Positions 1-8,078 of a DNA stretch of 64,000 bases are shown piece after piece; position 1 is the stretch's first letter, and every line of letters begins with the position of its first letter. Source of the DNA: Bacillota bacterium (GTDB taxonomy: Bacteria > Bacillota > Clostridia > Lachnospirales > Lachnospiraceae). The translations under genes were made by a program, and so were the position numbers. Under the pieces are notes generated by a model, which was not told where the DNA came from, did not search any database, and saw nothing but the letters and a program-made list of their open reading frames with translations. The stretch is from assembly GCA_023420935.1 (NCBI GenBank), contig JAEZUR010000100.1, positions 1-64,000 on the forward strand, read 5' to 3'.

Positions 1-174
1 AAGATACCCTATAAAATACTAGCCAAACGGCCGGATGATTTGGTGGCTTGCTATGCAGATGCTTCTTTGGCTAGGCAGGAACTTGGGTGGCAGGCCAATA
101 AAAATCTGGAGGAAATGTGCCAGGATACTTGGAAATGGCAAGTGAACAACCCCAACGGCTATGCACGAAAATAA
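1..174 (+). CDS. galE: UDP-glucose 4-epimerase, C-terminal end (partial)
   Basis: The gene runs in from the left edge; 57 codons remain before the TAA. The tail carries the usual GalE ending: KRPDD, then CYAD, then ELGW, then MCQDTWKWQ and NPNGY. GalE interconverts UDP-glucose and UDP-galactose with bound NAD in the Leloir pathway and in the supply of sugars for surface polymers. The catalytic SDR core is outside the window, so activity cannot be judged. The regulator gene starts 20 nt after the stop, so the two may be co-transcribed. Confidence 0.9.
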   Translation, partial: KIPYKILAKRPDDLVACYADASLARQELGWQANKNLEEMCQDTWKWQVNNPNGYARK

Positions 175-193
175 AGATAAAGAGGTTATAAGA

Positions 194-877
194 ATGCAGG
201 ATAGGAAGACTATTTTAGTGGTAGATGATGATGCAAAGATAAGAGAAACGCTATGTGATTTATTTCAATTGGAAGGATTCCAGGTTATGGAGGCGATAGA
301 TGGACGGAATGCCCTGGATACTTTTTATCAGATGGAACAAGTAATTGATCTGATACTCTTAGATGTTATGCTACCAGGCTATGATGGCTGGACTGTCTGC
401 CGGGAGATTCGAAAGCAATCGGACGTTCCTATTATGATGTTTACTGCTAGATGTGAAGATTTTGATGAAGTACATAGTTTTGAGGTAGGAGCGGATGATT
501 TTGTTAAGAAGTCCATGAAACCAACGGTATTGACGGCAAGAATCAATGCTTTATTTCGCAGGATAGACAAAGCAAATCAGAGATCTAAAAAGATGGAGTT
601 TCATAACTTACTAATTGATGATAACCTACATACCGTTATGGTAAATGGACAGGAGATCCATTTAAGTCCCAAGGAGTATAATATATTGCTTATCTTAGCA
701 GAGAATAAGGGGAAAATAGTGTCTAGAGAAAGATTAATGAATCTGGTATGGGGATATGAATATTACGGAGGACTTCGAACCGTGGATACACATATGAATC
801 GTCTACGTATAAAGCTAGGAGAGAAAGGAGAGTCAATCAGTACCATCAGGGGTTTTGGGTATCGTTTTGAAGGGTAA
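194..877 (+). CDS. OmpR/PhoB-family response regulator
   Basis: DNA-binding response regulator of 227 aa. An N-terminal receiver (about residues 5-120) has the acidic pair VDDD, the phospho-acceptor Asp in LLDVMLPGYDG and a switch Thr in MMFTAR. A C-terminal winged helix (about 130-227) ends in TVDTHMNRLRIKLG and GFGYRF. I chose the ATG at 194 because AGAGG lies 8 nt upstream; the ATG at 161 overlaps galE and has no ribosome binding site. One oddity: the conserved receiver Lys is followed by Ser (VKKSMKP) where nearly all relatives have Lys-Pro. No sensor kinase is adjacent, so its signal and targets are unknown. Confidence 0.9.
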   Translation: MQDRKTILVVDDDAKIRETLCDLFQLEGFQVMEAIDGRNALDTFYQMEQVIDLILLDVMLPGYDGWTVCREIRKQSDVPIMMFTARCEDFDEVHSFEVGADDFVKKSMKPTVLTARINALFRRIDKANQRSKKMEFHNLLIDDNLHTVMVNGQEIHLSPKEYNILLILAENKGKIVSRERLMNLVWGYEYYGGLRTVDTHMNRLRIKLGEKGESISTIRGFGYRFEG

Positions 878-1067
878 TTTAGAGAAAAATTACATTAGAA
901 AAATCTGTTTCAGATAGGTTAAATAGGCATTAAATCAATGTGTTTTAACATTATGCATCATGTGGCTTATATCTCGAAAAAAAGGATTTTATGTCACCAT
1001 TTCGTGGGAAAATAGGTAAAATTAAGAATAAAAATGTCACAATTAGTTATTTTTTTAACTTAAAATA

Positions 1068-1114
1068 TTGACAGTGAACGCTACTTAAGCTATTATAACA
1101 AGGTAGCGTTTTTT
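1068..1114 (+). promoter_or_regulatory. Strong SigA promoter overlapped by an inverted repeat
   Basis: TTGACA (1068-1073), a 17-nt spacer and TATTAT (1091-1096) form a near-consensus promoter about 40 nt before the riboswitch. An inverted repeat, AACGCTAC (1077-1084) and GTAGCGTT (1103-1110) followed by T residues, straddles the spacer, the -10 box and the start point. It could be an operator or a terminator for upstream transcription. The stretch 878-1067 before it shows nothing else I can name. Confidence 0.75.
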
Positions 1115-1138
1115 AGTGATTCAAATTATTTCATAAAT

Positions 1139-1228
1139 TAAAAGGGCAAACTTATCGAAAGATAAGGACGCAAAGCCAAGGGCCTTCGTTATCAGGGAGA
1201 GATTGATAACATGGCAGCCGGTTGCATT
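1139..1228 (+). promoter_or_regulatory. Cyclic di-GMP-I (GEMM) riboswitch aptamer
   Basis: The GEMM consensus is visible in order: GGGCAAA, the hairpin CTTATC-GAAA-GATAAG with a GNRA loop (1151-1166), GACGCAAAGCC, the GGCC strand, a second hairpin built on TTATCA/TGATAA, then CATGGCAGCCGGTTGC. ATAAAT and ATTTAT at the ends can close P1. The family binds c-di-GMP. Here it lies between a strong promoter and a terminator in the leader of a chemoreceptor and EAL gene pair. Whether ligand turns expression on or off cannot be read from the sequence with certainty. Confidence 0.93.
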
Positions 1229-1240
1229 TATATGACAAAA

Positions 1241-1280
1241 CCCCTTTTATCTATTTCAATGCAGATAAAAGGGGTTTTTT
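1241..1280 (+). terminator. Riboswitch expression-platform terminator
   Basis: A 12-bp perfect stem, CCCCTTTTATCT (1241-1252) with AGATAAAAGGGG (1263-1274), is followed by T6. It begins 13 nt after the aptamer and 80 nt before the chemoreceptor start, where a transcriptional riboswitch would place its terminator. Confidence 0.9.
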
Positions 1281-1360
1281 TGGGAGTAAAAATGTTGCTT
1301 GTATTAGTTTATGTGCTACGGGGAGTGTAAGAGTAAAAACTTACATGGAGGATTAGATTA

Positions 1361-3349
1361 ATGAAGAGTATTAAAAGTAAACTAATTATTAGCTTCGCAT
1401 TGCTAATACTGGTAGCATCAGTGTCACTTGGTTTTGTAACATTAAGTAGTGCTGAAAACTCATTAAGGAAAGAAGCAGAGGGTTCCCTTCTTTCAATGGC
1501 CAAAGAAGAGGCCAAGTTAACAACAAGTAGATTAACAATCCAAACAAGAACATTAGAAACTATAGCATTAAATGATGAGATTACAAGTATGCTCTGGAGT
1601 GAACAACTACCATTATTAAAAGATCAATTAGATGATACTGATTTTCTGGATATGGCAGTTGTAGATATGAATGGATCAGCCCAATATACTGACGGATCCG
1701 TTAGTGAATTAGGCGATCGCGATTATGTTATCAAAGCATTGGCCGGGGAAGCCTGCGTGTCAGATGTTTTAATAAGTAAAGTAACTGGAGAACCTGTTAT
1801 CATGGTGGCAGCACCAATCAAAAGTAACGGCAATGTTGTGGGAGCGCTCATTGCACGTAGAGATGGTAATGCGTTAAGTGAGATTACCGATGATGCAGGT
1901 TATGGTGAGAAAGGTTACGGATATATTATCAATAATAATGGGACTGTAATTGCGCATCCTGACAGGGAGAAAGTATTAAATCAATTTACACCAATTGAAG
2001 CCGCAAAAACAGATAAGAGCCTAACCACGTTAGCAGCTATGTTTACCAATGCATTAAAAGAACAGAGTGGAGTAAGATCATATACATTTAACAAGGCTGA
2101 TCTATACGCTGGTTACGCACCCATTGAAGGAACTAATTGGCTGTTTGTTATAACAGCTGATAAGGCAGAAGTTCTATCAGAACTTCTCAAGATGCAGGTA
2201 AGTATAGTAAGTATCGTAGCTATAATATTATTAGTTAGTATGTTAATTACATTTTTAATTGGTAATTCCATAGCAAAACCAATTATTCTTACAATAAAAC
2301 ATTCCGAAAAAATAGCTAATCTTGATCTGACTCAGAATGTTGATCAAAGATACCTAAAGAAAAAAGATGAAATAGGAGCATTATCTAAGGCTTTACAAAG
2401 CATTACGAATAGTCTTAGAGATATTGTTGGAGAAATGAGTTCTTTCTCACAGCAAGTAGCGGCTTCATCTGAAGAATTAACAGCGACTTCTCAACAGTCA
2501 GCCAGTGCATCCGAAGAAGTATCTATGGTAATTCAAGAGATAGCCAAAGGAGCAGCGGATCAGGCGAAGAATACAGAAGATGGTGCAGATAAGGCAGAAG
2601 CACTGGGCAGAAGTATTGAAGATGATCAGACTATCTTACAAGAGTTAAATCAAGCAACCGCTATGGTTGGTGAAGTATTAGAAGCTGGATTAAAAGAGAT
2701 TGAGTACTTAACCAATAAGACAGAAGAGAGCAATAAGGCATCAAAAGAAATATATGAAGTAATATTAAGAACCAATCAAAGTTCTGAAAAAATTGGTCAA
2801 GCCAGCAATGTGATCGCATCCATCGCTGATGAAACCAATCTATTAGCATTAAATGCTGCCATTGAGGCTGCCAGAGCGGGGGAAGCTGGCAAGGGATTTG
2901 CAGTAGTTGCAGAAGAAATACGTAAGTTGGCAGAACAGTCATCTACATCAACCAAGGATATTAATGAAGTAGTACAAGAACTTCAGAATAATTCACAAAG
3001 TGCAGTAAATACCATTGAGATGATGACATCTGTGATAAAGGAACAATCTGATAGTGTGAAAAATAACAAAGACAGTTATTTATCTATTGCAGAAGCAATT
3101 AAGGTTTCTGAGGAATCAGTAGAACGATTAAATGAAACTGGTAAAGCAATGGAAAAGATGAAAGATGAAATTATGGATACACTTCAGAATCTATCAGCAA
3201 TTGCAGAAGAGAATTCGGCATCAACAGAGGAAGTAACTGCATCTATGGAAGAACAGACTGCATCCGTTGAAGAAATCGCCAATGCAAGTGAGGGATTATC
3301 CGCACTAGCAGAAAGCTTACAAAATATTATTCAAAAATTCAAAATCTAA
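1361..3349 (+). CDS. Methyl-accepting chemotaxis protein with dCache-like sensor
   Basis: Chemoreceptor of 662 aa. It has one N-terminal membrane segment (about 8-28), an extracellular sensor of about 250 residues with the dCache/PDC pattern ([41 protein letters not shown]), and a second membrane segment at about 280-302. HAMP follows, then the long coiled signalling domain with the hairpin tip [18 protein letters not shown] and [16 protein letters not shown]. It would control CheA through CheW at the membrane, but no che gene lies in the window. GGAGG lies 10 nt before the ATG. The c-di-GMP riboswitch in its leader suggests that motility sensing is tied to c-di-GMP level. Confidence 0.95.
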   Translation: MKSIKSKLIISFALLILVASVSLGFVTLSSAENSLRKEAEGSLLSMAKEEAKLTTSRLTIQTRTLETIALNDEITSMLWSEQLPLLKDQLDDTDFLDMAVVDMNGSAQYTDGSVSELGDRDYVIKALAGEACVSDVLISKVTGEPVIMVAAPIKSNGNVVGALIARRDGNALSEITDDAGYGEKGYGYIINNNGTVIAHPDREKVLNQFTPIEAAKTDKSLTTLAAMFTNALKEQSGVRSYTFNKADLYAGYAPIEGTNWLFVITADKAEVLSELLKMQVSIVSIVAIILLVSMLITFLIGNSIAKPIILTIKHSEKIANLDLTQNVDQRYLKKKDEIGALSKALQSITNSLRDIVGEMSSFSQQVAASSEELTATSQQSASASEEVSMVIQEIAKGAADQAKNTEDGADKAEALGRSIEDDQTILQELNQATAMVGEVLEAGLKEIEYLTNKTEESNKASKEIYEVILRTNQSSEKIGQASNVIASIADETNLLALNAAIEAARAGEAGKGFAVVAEEIRKLAEQSSTSTKDINEVVQELQNNSQSAVNTIEMMTSVIKEQSDSVKNNKDSYLSIAEAIKVSEESVERLNETGKAMEKMKDEIMDTLQNLSAIAEENSASTEEVTASMEEQTASVEEIANASEGLSALAESLQNIIQKFKI

Positions 3350-3394
3350 ATAAAATAAAAGCATTTTATTTATGCAGATTAAAAGAGGGAAATT

Positions 3395-4183
3395 ATGGAG
3401 TTATTATACAATAACGGGATTATTACAATGGAAGAGAAATTACAAATAGGCATTGTCAATGACGAATTTAATCTTTTTTATCAGCCGCAGTATGCATTAG
3501 CAAACAAAGAAATAGTAGGATTGGAGGCACTGGTGAGATGGATGCATCCAGAAGAAGGACTTATCTCGCCAGCGGACTTTATTCCAGTTGCAGAAGAAAC
3601 CGGACAGATTTATGAATTAGAGCGATTGATTGTAAGAAGAGCCTTAAAACAGAAACATCAATGGGAAGAGGATGGGATAGGACACATTGAATTAGCCATT
3701 AACCTATCTGGTAAAACCTTAGCAAGTGAACGAGACTTCAATGAGATAGAAACAATAATTTCAAAAAATGAAGTAGATTACACTACCGTTACCATTGAGA
3801 TAACAGAAACTGCAATGATTGAAAATGCAGACCAGGTCGTAGAACGATTAAACCGCTTAAAATCTAGAGGCATCAAGATAGCACTAGACGATTTCGGAAC
3901 AGGATATTCCACCCTAACTTATTTAGGAAAATTCCCAATCGATGTAATCAAACTAGACAGAAGCTACGTTAATCTAATACCACACGACTTCGTAGACACT
4001 GCCATTGTAAGAAACATGTTAAAACTAGCGCAAGACCTTAACTACAAGGTAATCGCCGAGGGTATCGAAACTGGGGAGCAGTTAGAATACCTAAAAGAAC
4101 ACAGCTGCGAAGGTGGCCAAGGCTTCCTCTTCAGCAAACCATTACCAGAAGATATGATACGAGATTTAATACACAATATATAG
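3395..4183 (+). CDS. EAL-domain cyclic di-GMP phosphodiesterase
   Basis: Stand-alone EAL domain of 262 aa without a visible sensor or membrane segment. The family hydrolyses c-di-GMP to pGpG. The catalytic and metal positions look complete: Glu in GLEALVRW, Asn in AINLSG, Glu in EITETAM, the acidic pair in DDFGTGYSTL, Lys in DVIKLDRSY, Glu in AEGIET and Gln in GGQGFLFSKPLP. It is therefore probably active rather than a binding-only remnant. It starts 45 nt after the chemoreceptor with no terminator between, so the same c-di-GMP riboswitch probably controls it and closes a feedback loop (inference). Confidence 0.93.
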   Translation: MELLYNNGIITMEEKLQIGIVNDEFNLFYQPQYALANKEIVGLEALVRWMHPEEGLISPADFIPVAEETGQIYELERLIVRRALKQKHQWEEDGIGHIELAINLSGKTLASERDFNEIETIISKNEVDYTTVTIEITETAMIENADQVVERLNRLKSRGIKIALDDFGTGYSTLTYLGKFPIDVIKLDRSYVNLIPHDFVDTAIVRNMLKLAQDLNYKVIAEGIETGEQLEYLKEHSCEGGQGFLFSKPLPEDMIRDLIHNI

Positions 4184-4344
4184 AACAAGACAGTGCACCG
4201 AAGACATCTGGCATGGCTGGGTGAATCGAAACATATACATTTATATGAAAAATGTTAAGTACTTAGTAGTGTGATAGGCGTATTAGTGAAAAAAAATTGC
4301 ATATATTAATAGAGCTGATAATAATACGAACTGTGAAAAATTTA

Positions 4345-4373
4345 TTGACATTATTCATAATTTCGTGTATGAT
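4345..4373 (+). promoter_or_regulatory. Consensus promoter for a short RNA
   Basis: TTGACA (4345-4350), 17-nt spacer, TATGAT (4368-4373). No open reading frame with a ribosome binding site follows. The transcript would run into a terminator only about 65 nt later. Confidence 0.7.
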
Positions 4374-4378
4374 TTTAT

Positions 4379-4443
4379 CAGTGATCGTGTTGCAGATACC
4401 TGAGAGGCCTGCGACCAAAGAAGGCTCCTGTGGGAGCCTTTTT
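4379..4443 (+). ncRNA. Candidate small structured RNA, about 65 nt
   Basis: A transcript from the promoter at 4345 would begin near 4379. It would fold as a 7-bp stem, GTTGCAG (4389-4395) with CTGCGAC (4409-4415), capped by a small inner CC-GG hairpin. After AAAG it ends in a clean terminator: AAGGCTCC (4421-4428), loop TGTG, GGAGCCTT (4433-4440), then T residues. I do not recognise an Rfam family. It could be a trans-acting sRNA, an orphan riboswitch, or a leader that attenuates the NYN gene about 315 nt downstream. A second terminator in between makes the leader idea weaker. Confidence 0.5.
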
Positions 4444-4472
4444 GCATATGAGAATTCAAAATTGTTCAAAAG

Positions 4473-4512
4473 CCACAAGAAATGTGTTTTAGCTTTCTTG
4501 TGGTGTTCTTCT
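4473..4512 (+). terminator. Rho-independent terminator
   Basis: CCACAAGAAA (4473-4482) and TTTCTTGTGG (4494-4503) form a perfect 10-bp stem followed by a T-rich tail. It lies directly downstream of the small RNA terminator, so it backs it up or marks the end of the EAL transcript. Confidence 0.75.
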
Positions 4513-4514
4513 TA

Positions 4515-4640
4515 AGACCCAGGAAAAACGGCGCCCACAGCGTCGTTTTTTCTAAGCATTGAGGCTTAAAAGCGAACATACTAAGGAAGGTAAGGCGACC
4601 AAGCTGAATTCATCTGCAATCATATTCATGAACACAACCT
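4515..4640 (+). repeat. Palindromic element A, copy 1 (truncated)
   Basis: This is the right half of a dispersed element also found at 18.1, 25.9, 49.4 and 54.3 kb. It keeps the inner hairpin (about 4523-4551), the GAGGCTTAAAAGCGAACAT motif and AAGGAAGGTAAGGCGACCAA, then the right arm ending near CATATTCATGAACACAACCT. The left arm is missing, apparently replaced by the terminator just upstream. The gap 4184-4757 therefore holds a small RNA, two terminators and this half element. Confidence 0.8.
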
Positions 4641-4757
4641 AGCTTTTGCCACCGCAACTTAGCTTTTACCACAACCATGTATAATAAAAATGATTGTACC
4701 TTATAATTAGATATGCTAAGATAATTGAAAGAGTCTAATAGAAGAAGGGGATTCATT

Positions 4758-5693
4758 ATGATAGAAGAAAAACGATTTGCAGTATTAATTGACGCAGACA
4801 ATGTATCTGCGAAATATGTAAAATATATTTTGGACGAGATATCCAATTATGGAGTAGCCACGTATAAAAGAATCTATGGCGACTGGACCAAGTCTACTGC
4901 TGGTTCATGGAAAGATGTCTTGTTAGAGAATTCGGTAACACCGGTACAACAGTATGGTTATACCGTTGGTAAGAATGCCACGGATTCAGCTATGATTATT
5001 GATGCAATGGATATTTTATATTCAGGTTATGTAGAGGGATTTTGTATCGTTTCCAGTGATAGCGATTTTACCAAATTATCCTCAAGACTAAGGGAGTCAG
5101 GAATGTTTGTAATCGGTATGGGAGAGAAGAAAACTCCGAAGCCATTCATCGCCTCCTGCAATGTATTTAAGTATCTTGATATACTAGCCGAGACCGAGAA
5201 TAAGAGTACGGATATTGACCATGAAAAGAATATGACAGAGTTAGATGTAATTAAAGCAGTAATTATTAAGATGCTAAATGAGACCGATGTTGATGATCGG
5301 GGTATCAACATGGCGGATCTAGGTAATTATCTGGTGAAAAGATATCCGGACTTTGATGTTAGAAATTATGGAGATACCAAGTTATCTAAGTTCTTAAAGA
5401 AATTTGATTGTTTTGATATTGAGACTAGGGAAGGAACTTCCATGTGGGTAACACTAAAGCCTAACATGGTAACTAAGCAAGAACCTCCTATCTTAGAAGA
5501 TACTAAAAAATTGAGTACCAAGAGCTCTGCTAAGAGAACCAGTAAAAATACAAGAACAAGGAAGAAAGTTACAGGCCAAAAGCAATCAGCCCAAAAACAA
5601 CCAAGTCAAAAGCAATCTGATCAACAGGCATATTCCCATAATACAGGGGATATAAACGGTAGTAGTAATCAAGGAAACGAAATAAAAGAGTAG
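4758..5693 (+). CDS. NYN (LabA-like PIN) nuclease domain plus LOTUS/OST-HTH protein
   Basis: Protein of 311 aa. The N-terminal NYN/DUF88 domain (about 1-140) shows AVLIDADNVSAKY, then YGDWT, then KNATDSAMIIDAMDILY and CIVSSDSDFTKL, with the conserved acidic residues expected of a PIN-like ribonuclease. A LOTUS/OST-HTH domain (about 152-228) follows; such domains bind RNA. The last 75 residues are low complexity, rich in Lys, Ser, Thr and Gln, with repeated QKQ units. I chose the ATG at 4758 for its AGAAGGGG site; an upstream TTG is less likely. RNA turnover or control is the likely role, with target unknown. The AEC permease starts 19 nt later. Confidence 0.88.
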   Translation: MIEEKRFAVLIDADNVSAKYVKYILDEISNYGVATYKRIYGDWTKSTAGSWKDVLLENSVTPVQQYGYTVGKNATDSAMIIDAMDILYSGYVEGFCIVSSDSDFTKLSSRLRESGMFVIGMGEKKTPKPFIASCNVFKYLDILAETENKSTDIDHEKNMTELDVIKAVIIKMLNETDVDDRGINMADLGNYLVKRYPDFDVRNYGDTKLSKFLKKFDCFDIETREGTSMWVTLKPNMVTKQEPPILEDTKKLSTKSSAKRTSKNTRTRKKVTGQKQSAQKQPSQKQSDQQAYSHNTGDINGSSNQGNEIKE

Positions 5694-5712
5694 AAGGAAT
5701 AGAAGACTTAAG

Positions 5713-6657
5713 ATGAATAATTTTATATACAGTGTGAATGCAACGATTCCTATTTTTCTAGTTATCTTAGTTGGATATTTTCTTCGAGAAAAGAAAGTGT
5801 TAAATGAGAATTTTGTTTCCGTTGCCAATAAATTTAATTTTCAGGTTACATTGCCGGCATTGTTGTTTCAAGACATTGCCGGTTCTAATATTATAGAAGT
5901 ATTTGATGTCAGGTATGTATTGTTTTGTGTGATTGTTACTTCGATTACCTTTTGGGGCATCTGGTGCATCACGAAGTTATTCATGAAAGACAAAACTATG
6001 ACTGGAGCATTTGTACAAGCGTCCTTTCGTGGAAGTGCAGCTATTCTTGGCATTGCCTTTATTCAGAATATCTATGGATCAACTGGCATGGCTCCGCTGA
6101 TGATTGTTGGTTCGGTACCGTTATATAATATGTACTCAGTAATTGTTCTAACCTTTGAAGCGAAACAACAAAATAAGAATCAAATCAAACAAGCACTCAT
6201 TAATATTGTAAAGAATCCAATTATTCTGGCCATTGGGGCTGGTTTAATTGGCTCCATAATTAATTTCTATGATTATTGCCCGATAGTTTTGACGAAGACT
6301 GTTCATAATCTGGCAGTGATGGCTTCTCCACTTGCACTAATTACCATAGGGGCAGCGTTTGAAGGTAAGAAGGCACTTGCTAAGTTAAAACCTACCATCA
6401 TAGCGAGTACGATCAAACTAATGGTATTACCAGCAATATTCTTACCCATAGCGATTGCTATGGGATTTCATGACGAGAAAATGGTTGCTTTGCTGGTTAT
6501 GTTAGGCGCACCCACCACTGTAAGTTGTTACATCATGGCTAAAAGCATGGATAATGATGAGGTTCTGACTTCGAGTATTATTGTAATGACAACGCTTATG
6601 TCTTCCGTTACACTTACCTTTTGGATTTATTTATTAAAAAGTTTTGGGTATGTTTAG
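5713..6657 (+). CDS. AEC-family transporter (auxin efflux carrier type permease)
   Basis: Hydrophobic protein of 314 aa with about ten membrane segments in the two-half layout of the AEC family: an N-terminal half starting ATIPIFLVILVGYFLREKK, a polar middle (EAKQQNKNQ) and a C-terminal half with LVMLGAPTTVSCYIMAKSM. Bacterial members export or exchange small organic acids such as malate or malonate; the substrate here is unknown. It follows the NYN gene by 19 nt and has only a distant AAGGA, so translation may depend on the upstream gene. Confidence 0.88.
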   Translation: MNNFIYSVNATIPIFLVILVGYFLREKKVLNENFVSVANKFNFQVTLPALLFQDIAGSNIIEVFDVRYVLFCVIVTSITFWGIWCITKLFMKDKTMTGAFVQASFRGSAAILGIAFIQNIYGSTGMAPLMIVGSVPLYNMYSVIVLTFEAKQQNKNQIKQALINIVKNPIILAIGAGLIGSIINFYDYCPIVLTKTVHNLAVMASPLALITIGAAFEGKKALAKLKPTIIASTIKLMVLPAIFLPIAIAMGFHDEKMVALLVMLGAPTTVSCYIMAKSMDNDEVLTSSIIVMTTLMSSVTLTFWIYLLKSFGYV

Positions 6658-6778
6658 AGAGTTTATGGATTTTTAATTTGCGAGAAAGCAAAGAGCACGT
6701 TACAATTAAGGTAAGGTAATTTTAATTGAAAGCGAAGGCGTGTTAGTGTATTCTAATTACACGCAGAATGGAGTTTAT

Positions 6779-7150
6779 ATGAATAATTTTCGGAATTTTA
6801 TGTATGGAAGATACGGGATTGACCGTCTTACCCAGGTTCTCATTGGATTAACTTGTATCATAACGTTTATTGGGACAATCTTTCATAGTGGAATCCTTGT
6901 AACACTTTCCTATGTCCCACTTCTTTATGCAATCTATCGAACCATGTCGAGAGACATACAAAAGCGTGCCAATGAGAATCAAAAGTTTATGGCAGTGATA
7001 CATAAGCTATTGGGAAGATGGAAGGGGTCTAAGACACACCGTTATTATCAGTGTCCTTCTTGTAGACAAACCATTCGTGTTCCAAAGGGAAAGGGAAAGA
7101 TCATGATTACCTGCCCAAAATGCAAAACTGAGTTTATGAAGAGAACATAG
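6779..7150 (+). CDS. Small membrane protein with C-terminal zinc ribbon
   Basis: Protein of 123 aa. The N-terminal part begins YGRYGIDRLTQVL, followed by two membrane segments (about 16-36 and 39-57) and a basic stretch. The C-terminus is a zinc ribbon with CPSC and CPKC pairs separated by 19 residues. Related small proteins occur next to unrelated genes in many clostridia and their role is not known. The start is the ATG at 6779, with TGGAG 7 nt upstream, rather than the earlier in-frame start at 6740. It converges on the next gene over a shared terminator. Confidence 0.8.
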   Translation: MNNFRNFMYGRYGIDRLTQVLIGLTCIITFIGTIFHSGILVTLSYVPLLYAIYRTMSRDIQKRANENQKFMAVIHKLLGRWKGSKTHRYYQCPSCRQTIRVPKGKGKIMITCPKCKTEFMKRT

Positions 7151-7213
7151 AGCAAGAAGGAAACTAGAGTCGACGTAGAAAATATAGTGATAAAGAATAG
7201 ATATGTGATACAA

Positions 7214-7244
7214 AAAACCCCTTGAAATTAATTCGAGGGGTTTT
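7214..7244. terminator. Bidirectional terminator
   Basis: AAAACCCCT (7214-7222) and AGGGGTTTT (7236-7244) form a 9-bp stem with A and T runs on either side, so it works on both strands between two converging genes. Confidence 0.88.
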
Positions 7245-7256
7245 AAAGTGCTCATA

Positions 7257-7925
7257 TTAATCATTACTATCACTTTTGCTGACTGGTTCAACAACGACGG
7301 TACAAGTAGCAACGTCTCCGTTGGCAGTTCTTGCAGTTATTGTGGTTGTTCCAGGAGCTATGGCAGTCACTCTTCCATTAGAGGATACAGTAGCAATGTT
7401 TTCGTTTCTACTTTCATAAATGGGAGATTCAGCTGTATTACTAGGTAAAATAGTGGAACTAAGTGTACGTATTTTACCTACACTAAGAACTAATTTACCG
7501 TTGGAATAGTTAAACTGAAAACTTTGTATTGGTGGACCCACTGTAACATCACAAGATAAGGTAGTGCTTTTGCGACCTTGCTTAACTGTAACATTAATCG
7601 TAGTAGTTCCAACTTTAAGGCCTGTAATTGTGGCAGTATTTTTATCGCCTTCTAAGACAGAGGCGATATCTGTATCATCTGATTTAAAAGATACACTCAT
7701 GGAATCTGTTGTATTATATACTCGTAAGGTGCAAGAATTCTCTTTTACAAGTACTATAGACTTTACAATCAGCTTCACATCTTCTAGATTATCTCCTTTA
7801 TATTCCGATGCTTCCGCTATGGCAATATTGCCTGGGATGTTAAGCTTTGGCACTGGTAACAAGGATAAGAAGATAAAAAATACAGATAATATAAGAGCTT
7901 TTTTTACTAAAGATACTATTTTCAT
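7257..7925 (-). CDS. Secreted protein with two bacterial Ig-like (Big_2) domains
   Basis: Protein of 222 aa. A signal peptide covers about residues 1-38 (KKALILSVFFIFLSLLP, then AIAEASEY). Two Big_2-type beta domains follow: about 45-128 (VKLIVKSIVLVKENSCTLRV ... GLKVGTTTINVTV) and about 132-212 (FNYSNGKLVLSVGKIRTL ... VTAIAPGTTTITARTANGD). Such domains form stalks or adhesive modules on surface proteins. No anchor, catalytic domain or sorting signal is visible, so it is probably released or loosely bound. GGAGGG lies upstream of the ATG. It stands alone. Confidence 0.85.
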   Translation of the reverse strand: MKIVSLVKKALILSVFFIFLSLLPVPKLNIPGNIAIAEASEYKGDNLEDVKLIVKSIVLVKENSCTLRVYNTTDSMSVSFKSDDTDIASVLEGDKNTATITGLKVGTTTINVTVKQGRKSTTLSCDVTVGPPIQSFQFNYSNGKLVLSVGKIRTLSSTILPSNTAESPIYESRNENIATVSSNGRVTAIAPGTTTITARTANGDVATCTVVVEPVSKSDSND

Positions 7926-8078
7926 AATTAGCCCTCCAAACTGTGGTACCTTCTATGATAGTATATTACTATTTCTTTTTGTCAAAAACGTGGCAATTTT
8001 AAATATATTTGACACTTGTTTTCGTAAGTCTCGTTGTTTATAATAGATAGTATATTTAAAAAACTAGGAGGAACAGGA

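Noticed and set aside
4379..4443. TPP or T-box riboswitch
   Set aside because: CCTGAGAGG recalls the TPP CTGAGA motif, but the other TPP and T-box consensus elements are missing.
4297..4515. 72-codon open frame after the EAL gene
   Set aside because: It runs through a promoter, a small RNA and two terminators; the promoter lies inside it. Coding is unlikely.
7564..8043. 159-codon plus-strand open frame
   Set aside because: It is antisense to the Big_2 surface protein gene, which has a signal peptide and ribosome binding site; the plus frame has neither.
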